This document shows positions 1 through 5,323 of a DNA stretch of 5,323 nt, piece by piece. Origin of the DNA: Nitrospira sp. GTDB taxonomy: Bacteria; Nitrospirota; Nitrospiria; Nitrospirales; Nitrospiraceae. A program made the translations under genes and the position numbers. The notes beneath the pieces were generated by a model. It did no database searches and was not told the origin of the DNA. It saw only the letters and a list, made by a program, of their open reading frames with translations. The first letter of the stretch is position 1. Each line of letters opens with the position of its first letter. The DNA is taken from the NCBI GenBank assembly GCA_015904045.1, contig JABMDG010000362.1:1-5323 (forward strand), in the 5' to 3' direction.

Positions 1-1366
1 GATGCCGCACATGCAATTCAACCGACGGTTCGGTGAAGGGGAAATACGCCGGCACAAACTTGACCTCTTTTGCCTGCGCGACTTCCCGGGCAAACAGATT
101 CAACAAGCCCAGCAAGGTCCTGAAATTGATGTCCTCGCCTAATACGATCCCTTCGACTTGGAAAAAGTCCGTCGCGTGGGTCGCATCGACCTGGTCGTAG
201 CGGAAACAGCGCGCGATCGAAAAATACTTGCCCGGAACGGACGGATTGGCGGCCAACGTGCGGGACGACACGGCCGTGCCTTGGCTGCGCAATACCAATC
301 GCTTGGCCCGCTCGCGGTTGAACGCATACCCCCATCCGGTCGAGCCGGTCGTGCCGCCGGTCTCGTGCGCGGCAGTCACACGGGACAAAAACGGTTCGGC
401 GACCCGCGCGGCATGGGTCGGCTGTTTCACGAAATACACGTCGTGAATGTCGCGCGCGGGATGGAACTGCGGCATGAAGAGCGCGTCCATGTTCCAGAAT
501 TCGGTCTCGACCAGCGAGCCCCGCATTTCCTGGAACCCCATGCTGACCAGTTTGGTCTTCACCGAATCCAGAAATTCACGATAGGGATGTTTCTTGCCCG
601 TTCCGATCCGGGGCGGACGCAGGCTGATGGTATATTTCCTGAACCGTTTGGTCCGCCAGCTCCCGTCCTTCAGCAACTCCGGGCTCAACTGCGAGACTTC
701 TTCGAGCGCGGGTTGGGCCGCCAACTGGCCGGCCACCGCCACCCCGTCCGGTGACAGCCCGTACGACCGCGCGACACGGTCTTCGATTCGAAACGGTTCC
801 TTCGCGCTCCCCCGCCGCACCGCATGTTCCTGAATGAGCTGGCGGTATGATTCGGGGAACCCCTCCACCTCCCGCGGGCCTTCGTGCAACTCCCGGAGCA
901 ACGCGCGCATCGCCTCGGCCGAGGGACTAGGCCGGCCGGTGGATTCAAGGCAGCCGCCTTGCACGATCAGCAGCGCGCCTTCTTTCTTCAGCCGGCCGAC
1001 CGCTTTGCTGACATCGGACGGATCGAGCCCCTCTTTGGCGTGCAGGTCAGGGATGGTGAGCCGCTTTCCGGTGCTCGATGCCTCCCGCGCCGCGGACAAG
1101 ATGCGCTCAATCGGCGCAGACCGCTCGAAATAGGTTTCCCCCAACGGCGTGAGTGATGCGAGCGGTGTGACTGTTTCGGACGTGACGAGGAGGAGTTGCT
1201 TGGCCAGCAGCCATTCAACCGCCATGCTCAACTGCGAGGGTTCAAGACCCGTGGCCGCCGCCAGCTGTTCCGTGGAGAGGACGCCGGCGCCCGAGCCTGC
1301 CCCAAAGGCCGAAAGCGTCTTGATTTCGAGAGGATGTAACCCGTCGATGAGTGCGGATCTATCCAC
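1..1366 (-). CDS. pheS: Phenylalanine--tRNA ligase alpha subunit, archaeal/eukaryotic type (C-terminus off the window)
   Basis: PheS is the catalytic subunit of the alpha2-beta2 cytoplasmic enzyme that charges tRNA-Phe with phenylalanine. I translated 455 residues without a stop from a GTG at 1366 to the window edge. Residues about 10-135 look like winged-helix modules ('LHPLEIKTL', then a 'DVSKAVGRLKKEGAL' helix), as in archaeal and cytosolic eukaryotic PheS rather than the coiled-coil N-terminus of typical bacterial PheS. The class II core begins near 'WRTKRFRKY' (237-245). It includes 'ETEFWNMDALFMPQFHPARD' (287-306), 'HETGGTTGSTGW' (334-345), motif 2 around F388-R389, and the 'FFQVEG' substrate-binding stretch with Q403 and E405. 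Motif 3 lies beyond the edge; the family is about 500 residues, so roughly 50 are missing. GTG is the only plausible start after the rpe stop, which lies in the same frame; its SD is weak. The gene is last of the visible operon and pheT may follow. The family call is firm; the archaeal-type call comes from motif memory. Confidence 0.93.
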   Translation of the reverse strand, partial: MDRSALIDGLHPLEIKTLSAFGAGSGAGVLSTEQLAAATGLEPSQLSMAVEWLLAKQLLLVTSETVTPLASLTPLGETYFERSAPIERILSAAREASSTGKRLTIPDLHAKEGLDPSDVSKAVGRLKKEGALLIVQGGCLESTGRPSPSAEAMRALLRELHEGPREVEGFPESYRQLIQEHAVRRGSAKEPFRIEDRVARSYGLSPDGVAVAGQLAAQPALEEVSQLSPELLKDGSWRTKRFRKYTISLRPPRIGTGKKHPYREFLDSVKTKLVSMGFQEMRGSLVETEFWNMDALFMPQFHPARDIHDVYFVKQPTHAARVAEPFLSRVTAAHETGGTTGSTGWGYAFNRERAKRLVLRSQGTAVSSRTLAANPSVPGKYFSIARCFRYDQVDATHATDFFQVEGIVLGEDINFRTLLGLLNLFAREVAQAKEVKFVPAYFPFTEPSVELHVRH

Positions 1367-1375
1367 GCTGTGCGC

Positions 1376-2071
1376 CTATCCCACCGATGTCCGCGCCACT
1401 GGTGCAGCGGCACCACCGGCAGCTCGAAGCGCCGCAATCGTGCCCGAATAATCCCGTTGTGAAAAAATAGCAGAGCCCGCGACCAACACGGTCGCGCCGG
1501 CGGCGGCGACCTGCGAGGCGTTCTCGGCCTTGATACCCCCATCGACTTCCAACAAGGCCAGGCTGTGAATGCGATCCAGCATCTCGCGCGCCGCCGCCAC
1601 CTTCTTGAGCGCCGACGGAATGAATTTCTGCCCGCCGAATCCGGGATTGACCGACATGATCAATACGAGATCGACATCGGGAAGAATCTCTTGCAGTGAC
1701 GCGATGGGCGTCGCGGGATTGAGCGTCACCCCGGCTTTCACGCCACGTTCCTTAATCGACTGGACCGTGCGATGCAAGTGCGGACAGGCTTCCACATGGA
1801 CGGTCAGATAATCCGCGCCCGCTTCGGCGAACTCCTGGATGAAGGCGTCGGCATTGGTGATCATGAGATGCACATCGAGTGGGAGCTTCGTCACCTTCTT
1901 GAGCGCCTCCACGATCGGCGGCCCGACCGTGAGATTTGGCACAAAATGTCCGTCCATCACATCAACGTGCAGAAGATCCGCGCCGGCCCGCTCCACCGCC
2001 GCCACCTCGTCCGCGAGACGAGCGAAATCGGCGGAGAGAATGGATGGGGCAATCAGCATTGGCTGGGCCAT
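1376..2071 (-). CDS. rpe: Ribulose-phosphate 3-epimerase
   Basis: Rpe interconverts D-ribulose 5-phosphate and D-xylulose 5-phosphate in the pentose phosphate pathway and Calvin cycle, in the cytoplasm. The 231-residue TIM-barrel protein has all family signatures: 'APSILSADFARL' (8-19), 'HVDVMDGHFVPNLTVGP' (35-51), 'DVHLMI' (66-71), 'VNPGFGGQKF' (141-150), 'EVDGGIK' (175-181) and the phosphate-binding 'AGSAIF' (198-203). The expected metal ligands H36, D38, H68 and D177 are present; D38 and D177 are the family's acid/base pair. The Ala-rich tail after about residue 215 is a little longer than usual. The open frame extends further upstream, but the ATG at 2071 is chosen because the homologous N-terminus starts there and an AGAAAGG ribosome site sits 7 nt before it. 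That ATG shares its A with the rsmB TAA stop (TAATG), suggesting translational coupling. The gene ends in TAG, 9 nt before pheS and in the same frame as it. Confidence 0.97.
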   Translation of the reverse strand: MAQPMLIAPSILSADFARLADEVAAVERAGADLLHVDVMDGHFVPNLTVGPPIVEALKKVTKLPLDVHLMITNADAFIQEFAEAGADYLTVHVEACPHLHRTVQSIKERGVKAGVTLNPATPIASLQEILPDVDLVLIMSVNPGFGGQKFIPSALKKVAAAREMLDRIHSLALLEVDGGIKAENASQVAAAGATVLVAGSAIFSQRDYSGTIAALRAAGGAAAPVARTSVG

Positions 2072-3462
2072 TACAAAACCTTTCTGAGGCGGGCGGCGTA
2101 AAACCCGTCCATCCCGAACCGATTGCCCATGGTCGAGAGTGCACCCTGAGCAGTCATGAGGGAGAGGGCAGGCGAAGGAAGCCAGGGCTCGACGGACTCG
2201 CGCACCCAACCGGGGGACATCCGGCACACAGACTCGATGACGTCTTCCGTTTCTTCCCGCTCCGTCGAGCACGTACTATAGACCAGCACCCCACCGGGCC
2301 GCAATACAGAGGCCGCCGCGTCCAGGATCTGTGTCTGGAGTCGGTGATGCCGGGCAAACATTGCGCCGTGTTTGGTCCACTTGGCTTCCGGATGTCGACG
2401 GAGGACGCCGAGTCCGCTGCAGGGTGCATCGACGAGGATGCGGTCAAAAAGCCGGCCTTGGAACGCCGACGGAAGCGACATGGCCGCATCGGCGCGGATC
2501 GTGCGGATGATGGCGATGCCCAACCGTCGGCGGTTCTCGTCCACCAATTTCAACCGATCGGCGCTCCGGTCCAGCGCGAGAATCTCTCCACGGTTTTGCA
2601 TGAGGGCAGCCAGATGCGTGGTCTTGCCGCCGGGCGCGGCACAGGCATCGAGCACCAGCTCGCCCGGTTGCGGATCGAGCAGCGGAGGAATGAGTTGCGC
2701 GGCTTCATCTTCCACATAGAATTCGCCGTCCTGAAATCCCGGGAGGGATGTGACGACCCCGCTTTTTTCAAGCACCACTCCGACAGGACTGACGGCGGTG
2801 GGACTGGCCGCGATCCCCTCTTGCTTGAGCCGATCGAGGAACTGTTCCCTCGTGACCCGCAGCCGATTGACGCGCAACGTCAGCAGAGGAACCTGGGCCG
2901 AGGCTCGACAGGCGGCTTCAGCCTGCTCAAAGCCCAGGTGATCGATCCACCGCTGACAGAGCCACAAGGGAATGGCGTGGCGGACGGATAGCGCTAAACC
3001 GGGGGAGGCCGTCGAATCAGGCAGCGCAGGTTCAGGCCTACGGATGAGGTTGCGCAGCACCGCATTGACGAACCCGCTCCAATCCCGGCGCAGTTTCCCT
3101 GTATAGGACTTTGCCAGGCGGACGGACTCGTCCACGGCCGCCGAAGCGGGGATGCGATTCAGGAAAAGAATTTGATAGGCCCCGAGGCGTAACAGCAGTT
3201 GAACCACTGTCGGGAGCCGCGGAAGGGGTTTGTTTAGAACCGGCGCCAGCCGCCAATCGATGAGCTCGAGCCGGCGAAGCACGCCATAGGCCAGTTCCAT
3301 CGCCAGGCCGCGGTCTCGGGAGTCCAAACTGAGTTCTACGGCGCGTGTTTCCAGCTCATCATCGAGCGTCGTGTCCTCTGACTGGCAGGCAAGGAGCACA
3401 GACAGGGCCACCGCCCGCGCGGAGGTCCTGGAAGGATCAGGGGAAGAAGGCCCGGACGGCAT
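2071..3462 (-). CDS. rsmB: 16S rRNA (cytosine-967-C5)-methyltransferase RsmB
   Basis: RsmB (Sun/Fmu) uses S-adenosylmethionine to methylate C5 of a cytosine (C967 in E. coli numbering) in 16S rRNA. With the ATG at 3462 the protein has 463 residues, normal for the family. Residues about 14-140 form the NusB-like RNA-binding domain ('ARAVALSVLLA', 'DRGLAMELAYGVLRR', 'GFVNAVLRNLIRR'). The rest is the NOL1/NOP2/Sun methyltransferase fold: 'LDACAAPGGKTTHLA' SAM loop (271-285), 'LALDRS' with D298, 'VDAPCSGLGVLRRHPE' with motif IV Cys348, and 'LVYSTCSTERE' with motif VI Cys398, the expected nucleophile. The full pair of catalytic cysteines is intact. Start choice is uncertain: an in-frame GTG at 3483 lies 10 nt after the fmt stop but lacks a ribosome site, while the ATG at 3462 has only a weak AAGG 10 nt upstream. 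It is second in the operon and its stop overlaps the rpe start. Confidence 0.96.
   Translation of the reverse strand: MPSGPSSPDPSRTSARAVALSVLLACQSEDTTLDDELETRAVELSLDSRDRGLAMELAYGVLRRLELIDWRLAPVLNKPLPRLPTVVQLLLRLGAYQILFLNRIPASAAVDESVRLAKSYTGKLRRDWSGFVNAVLRNLIRRPEPALPDSTASPGLALSVRHAIPLWLCQRWIDHLGFEQAEAACRASAQVPLLTLRVNRLRVTREQFLDRLKQEGIAASPTAVSPVGVVLEKSGVVTSLPGFQDGEFYVEDEAAQLIPPLLDPQPGELVLDACAAPGGKTTHLAALMQNRGEILALDRSADRLKLVDENRRRLGIAIIRTIRADAAMSLPSAFQGRLFDRILVDAPCSGLGVLRRHPEAKWTKHGAMFARHHRLQTQILDAAASVLRPGGVLVYSTCSTEREETEDVIESVCRMSPGWVRESVEPWLPSPALSLMTAQGALSTMGNRFGMDGFYAARLRKVL
2079..2085 (-). promoter_or_regulatory. Ribosome binding site of rpe
   Basis: On the minus strand AGAAAGG lies 7 nt before the ATG at 2071. 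It is inside the end of rsmB and supports this start over the much longer upstream reading of the same frame, which would run deep into rsmB. Confidence 0.6.
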
Positions 3463-3493
3463 AGGATCAGTGCCTTGATGCACAACGGAAGAA

Positions 3494-4435
3494 TCAGACG
3501 GTGGCGGCTCCCAGCCTTACGCCGGAATCGATTCGATGACCGGCGAGAAATTGCCCGACGGACATGCGCTTGGAATTGGCCGTCTGGATTTCTAGGAGTT
3601 CCAACACGCCGGTGCCGGTGGCCACTTTCAACGACTGCTTAGCACCTATCAGAATCGTTCCCGGCTGGCCCTGGGGCGGTTCCTGCACGGCGGCGGCTTT
3701 CCAAATATTCCATCGCTCTTGCCCATAGAAAGTGTAGGCGCCGGGCCAGGGAGACATGCCCCGGACGCGGTTGACGATCGACTGCGCGCTCCCCGTCCAG
3801 TCGATGATCCCATCCTCTTTTTTCAAGAGAGGCGCCATGGTGGCCTGCGCATGGTCTTGAGGACGCGCGGCGAGAGTACCGGCTTTGAGCTGTCTGATCG
3901 TCTCGACGAGCAGCCGCCCGCCGAGTTCCGCCAGACGAGGCGCCAAGGTCCCCGACGTATCGTCCGGCAGAATTGGAATCCGTTCTTGCAAGAGCATGGG
4001 ACCCGTATCCATCCCCTCGTCCATCAGCATCGTGGTGATACCGGTCTCTGTTTCCCCGTTGATCACCGCCCATTGAACGGGCGCCGCACCCCGATACTTC
4101 GGCAACAGGGATCCATGCACATTCACACAGCCCTTTAGTGGTAGATTCAGAATCGGCGCATGAAGGATACGGCCGTACGCCGTCACCGCAATCAGATCCG
4201 GCTTCCAGGCGGCCAGCGCCTCCAAGAAGTCCGGCGTTCTGATCTTCAACGGTTGGAAAAACGGAATGCCGGCTCGTTGCGCCACGAGCTTGACCGGTGG
4301 GGATGCAAGGTCATGCCCACGCCCCTTCGGACGATCCGGTTGAGTCACCACCCCGACAACCTGATCCTCGGACGCGAGCAATGCCTCGAGAGAGGGGACG
4401 GCAAATTCCGGTGTGCCCATGAATACGATCCGCAT
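3494..4435 (-). CDS. fmt: Methionyl-tRNA formyltransferase
   Basis: Fmt transfers a formyl group from 10-formyltetrahydrofolate to the methionine on initiator tRNA, producing fMet-tRNA for bacterial translation initiation. The protein has 313 residues, the usual length. It opens with the family start 'MRIVFMGTPEFAVPSLEAL' and carries the 'PDRPKGRG' loop (33-40), used by the family to engage the tRNA acceptor end. The catalytic segment 'NVHGSLLPKYRGAAPVQWA' spans 105-123 with N105 and H107, and D143 follows in 'DEGMDTGP'. The C-terminal domain includes 'KKEDGIIDWTGSAQSIVNRVRG' split over about 206-227 and 'SPWPGAYTF' just after. The ATG at 4435 is fixed by homology, but no Shine-Dalgarno precedes it, so a leaderless or nearly leaderless message is possible. 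It is the first gene of the minus-strand operon and lies divergently from the initiator tRNA gene whose product is its substrate. No truncation or frameshift is seen. Confidence 0.98.
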   Translation of the reverse strand: MRIVFMGTPEFAVPSLEALLASEDQVVGVVTQPDRPKGRGHDLASPPVKLVAQRAGIPFFQPLKIRTPDFLEALAAWKPDLIAVTAYGRILHAPILNLPLKGCVNVHGSLLPKYRGAAPVQWAVINGETETGITTMLMDEGMDTGPMLLQERIPILPDDTSGTLAPRLAELGGRLLVETIRQLKAGTLAARPQDHAQATMAPLLKKEDGIIDWTGSAQSIVNRVRGMSPWPGAYTFYGQERWNIWKAAAVQEPPQGQPGTILIGAKQSLKVATGTGVLELLEIQTANSKRMSVGQFLAGHRIDSGVRLGAATV

Positions 4436-4442
4436 GGGACGG

Positions 4443-4470
4443 CTTTAACATTGCGCGCGCGCGAATGCAA
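4443..4470 (-). promoter_or_regulatory. fmt: Possible promoter of the fmt operon
   Basis: fmt is preceded by a gene on the opposite strand, so its promoter should lie close by. On the minus strand TTGCAT (4470-4465), a 16-nt spacer and TTAAAG (4448-4443) form a weak sigma70-like pair, each matching consensus at only three positions. The -10 element would end 7 nt before the fmt ATG, placing the transcript start at or next to the start codon and fitting the missing ribosome site. This is inference from a weak match. Confidence 0.25.
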
Positions 4471-4490
4471 CGCTGGATATCGTCGCATTC
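4463..4490. repeat. Imperfect inverted repeat in the fmt / tRNA-fMet divergent intergenic region
   Basis: The left arm GAATGCAACG (4463-4472) and right arm CGTCGCATTC (4481-4490) pair at 9 of 10 positions around the 8-nt spacer CTGGATAT. The single mismatch is A4469 opposite C4484. It is adjacent to an alternating GC run (4453-4463). It sits just upstream of the TTGACT element of the tRNA promoter candidate and overlaps the weak fmt -35 candidate. It could be a dyad operator for a dimeric regulator, or a hairpin. No T-run follows on either strand, so it is not a standard terminator. Confidence 0.6.
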
Positions 4491-4497
4491 CATCGGC

Positions 4498-4525
4498 TTG
4501 ACTTGCTCTTCCACGCTTTGTTAGT
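4498..4525 (+). promoter_or_regulatory. Possible promoter of tRNA-fMet
   Basis: TTGACT (4498-4503) matches the sigma70 -35 consensus at five of six positions. After 16 nt comes GTTAGT (4520-4525), a poor -10 element. Transcription would begin about 7 nt later, right at the mature tRNA 5' end, through a GC-rich CTCCGCC stretch resembling the discriminators of stringently controlled stable-RNA promoters. The -35 is convincing and the -10 is not. Confidence 0.38.
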
Positions 4526-4532
4526 CTCCGCC

Positions 4533-4609
<77 letters not shown>

Positions 4610-4612
4610 AAG

Positions 4613-4630
4613 CCTTTCTCTTCTCTCTTC
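4613..4630 (+). other. 18-nt pyrimidine run just after tRNA-fMet
   Basis: An uninterrupted C/T run begins 4 nt after the encoded CCA. It is the only plus-strand candidate for a 3' end signal of the tRNA transcript near the gene. There is no separate stem-loop before it, so it is not a classical intrinsic terminator, although the tRNA T arm and acceptor stem could act as the hairpin. The rest of 4610-4770, apart from the hairpin at 4691-4758, shows no gene I can support. Confidence 0.35.
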
Positions 4631-4690
4631 AACAATTTATAGCGGGTCCTCTAGCAGCGGCTGACTTTAAGGACTGCCCGGTAAGCTGGA

Positions 4691-4758
4691 CGTTCTTGCT
4701 CTCGCCCTTTGCCCCCACAGAAACAGAAACCCTTTCGTAGCAAGGGCGTGAGAGAACG
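4691..4758. repeat. Interrupted inverted repeat downstream of the PilZ gene
   Basis: CGTT, CTCTC and GCCCTT (4691-4694, 4699-4703, 4704-4709) pair with AAGGGC, GAGAG and AACG (4742-4747, 4750-4754, 4755-4758). This gives 15 base pairs interrupted by a 4-nt bulge (4695-4698) and a 2-nt bulge (4748-4749), with a 32-nt loop. The inner right arm can instead pair with CCCTT at 4730-4734, so two structures compete. The role is unknown; convergent transcription from tRNA-fMet and the PilZ gene meets here. Confidence 0.45.
4719..4746 (-). terminator. Weak intrinsic terminator candidate for the PilZ gene
   Basis: Reading the minus strand from 25 nt after the PilZ stop, CCCTT-GCTACGA-AAGGG forms a 5-bp stem with a 7-nt loop, followed directly by the T-rich TTTCTGTTTCT. 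The stem is short and the T tract is interrupted, so efficiency is doubtful. Position and orientation fit a gene ending at 4771. Confidence 0.35.
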
Positions 4759-4770
4759 GTGAGATGGTTC

Positions 4771-5241
4771 TTACTTTGACTTTTGGAGAGAGTGGAGACT
4801 CCGGTTAGAAACACCGGCCACGTGATGCCCGGGGAAGAACAGCTGCCATAGCACCGCCACAGTGCCAGTAAAACTCGTAATCGGTGGCTCGATTGTCATA
4901 CAGGGGCTCGTGGACTTTACGACCGGTTCCTGACCTTGCCCGAGAGAGGTAAGCCGGGCTTGGAGGCGTTGTTGTTCTGTCCCTGACATCTCACTTACTT
5001 CCAGGCCGATCTTTCCTTTATCGATCCATCGAACTGTATACAGCACGCCGTCGATAGGGCATCCCCCTTCCGGCACCAAAACCTGAACAACGACGTGCGC
5101 CCCTTGCCTGATAGAGCTTTCCGTAGCAACTCGTAAACCATGTAGTGACATGTCCACTGTCCGCCCTTCAACGAACAAGTCTTCAGTGAACAACTGAACC
5201 GGGTATTGGACCTTCCATCGCTTCTCCCGAGACAAATCCAT
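4771..5241 (-). CDS. Small PilZ-domain protein with degenerate c-di-GMP arginine motif and unusual tail
   Basis: PilZ domains are cytoplasmic c-di-GMP receptors that control motility, adhesion or exopolysaccharide. The 156-residue product has a PilZ-like beta barrel over about residues 5-98. The second family motif DxSxxG is intact as D30-M-S32-L-H-G35, followed by 'LRVAT', 'VLVPEGG' and 'VRWIDKGKIGLEV' strands. The first motif RxxxR is altered: around 'SREKRWKVQYP' the second arginine would be R8, but the first position is Ser4, with R5 one place off. c-di-GMP binding is therefore uncertain. Residues after about 100 do not look like PilZ; 'TGTVAVLWQLFFPGHHVAGV' (125-144) is moderately hydrophobic. 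The start at 5241 has GGAGG 5 nt upstream, whereas in-frame ATGs at 5253 and 5304 have no well-placed site. Base composition looks lower in GC than the operon. It appears to be a single gene unrelated to its neighbours. Confidence 0.8.
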   Translation of the reverse strand: MDLSREKRWKVQYPVQLFTEDLFVEGRTVDMSLHGLRVATESSIRQGAHVVVQVLVPEGGCPIDGVLYTVRWIDKGKIGLEVSEMSGTEQQRLQARLTSLGQGQEPVVKSTSPCMTIEPPITSFTGTVAVLWQLFFPGHHVAGVSNRSLHSLQKSK

Positions 5242-5246
5242 CCGGT

Positions 5247-5251
5247 CCTCC
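5247..5251 (-). promoter_or_regulatory. Ribosome binding site of the PilZ gene
   Basis: A perfect GGAGG lies on the minus strand 5 nt before the ATG at 5241. It decides the start against the longer in-frame readings from 5304 and 5253; the ATG at 5253 itself overlaps this site. I see no convincing promoter in the remaining upstream bases to 5323. Confidence 0.75.
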
Positions 5252-5323
5252 ATAGTGACGCAATCTCTGTGGCAAGTGTAGGGTACCGATACCTGATTGC
5301 CCATTCCCCATTCGGGTTAACAC

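Noticed and set aside
158..754. Plus-strand open frame of 198 codons opposite pheS
   Set aside because: It is antisense to a strongly conserved synthetase core and its translation has no domain character.
2072..2272. N-terminal extension of Rpe by 67 residues into rsmB
   Set aside because: The extension overlaps the conserved rsmB C-terminus, resembles nothing in the epimerase family, and a good ribosome site precedes the ATG at 2071.
1936..2991. Long plus-strand open frame (351 codons) opposite rpe and rsmB
   Set aside because: It is antisense to two genes with complete family motifs, its translation is rich in Arg, Pro and Gly with no recognisable domain, and no ribosome site is evident. 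It is a by-product of GC-rich codon use.
3719..4138. Plus-strand open frame of 139 codons opposite fmt
   Set aside because: It is a shadow of the conserved fmt reading frame with low-complexity Arg/Pro-rich translation.
4629..4814. Small minus-strand open frame of 61 codons between tRNA-fMet and the PilZ gene
   Set aside because: It overlaps the PilZ end, covers the hairpin region, has no ribosome site that I can see and no recognisable product.
5242..5304. Upstream start of the PilZ protein (ATG at 5304)
   Set aside because: The extra 21 residues have no PilZ character and the purines before that ATG are too close to act as a ribosome site, whereas GGAGG is ideally placed for 5241.

Overview
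The window reads as a chromosomal housekeeping region of a fairly GC-rich bacterium. The bacterial markers are methionyl-tRNA formyltransferase, the 16S rRNA m5C methyltransferase RsmB, and an initiator tRNA with the bacterial C1-A72 mismatch. A small PilZ-type protein with a 'VEGRTVDMSLHGLRV' core resembles short PilZ proteins I associate with Nitrospira. Nitrospirota is therefore my best guess, but it is an impression from memory and not a demonstrated placement.

Layout by region. Positions 1-4435 hold four tightly packed minus-strand genes, transcribed in the order fmt, rsmB, rpe, pheS. The gaps are 10 to 31 nt for fmt-rsmB (depending on the rsmB start), a 1-nt TAATG overlap for rsmB-rpe, and 9 nt for rpe-pheS. 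This is very likely one operon. pheS runs off the left edge, and pheT may follow outside the window. Positions 4436-4532 are a 97-nt divergent intergenic region with a 10-bp-arm inverted repeat, an alternating GC run, and weak promoter-like elements in both directions. Positions 4533-4609 hold the initiator tRNA-fMet on the plus strand with an encoded CCA. Positions 4610-4770 are non-coding, with a pyrimidine run just after the tRNA and a hairpin-forming segment behind the PilZ gene. Positions 4771-5241 encode the PilZ-domain protein on the minus strand. Positions 5242-5323 are its upstream region.

How the genes work together. The core theme is translation. Fmt formylates the methionine carried by the initiator tRNA encoded divergently beside it, RsmB methylates 16S rRNA, and PheS charges tRNA-Phe. 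Rpe, a pentose-phosphate/Calvin-cycle enzyme, sits between them as a co-transcribed metabolic gene. The PilZ protein appears unrelated and would belong to c-di-GMP signalling if it still binds the nucleotide.

The most notable point is that the PheS has the archaeal/eukaryotic architecture (an N-terminal winged-helix region followed by a core with 'HPARDIHD', 'HETGGTTGSTGW' and 'FFQVEG'), although its neighbours are plainly bacterial. I did not find a defence system, mobile element or CRISPR array.
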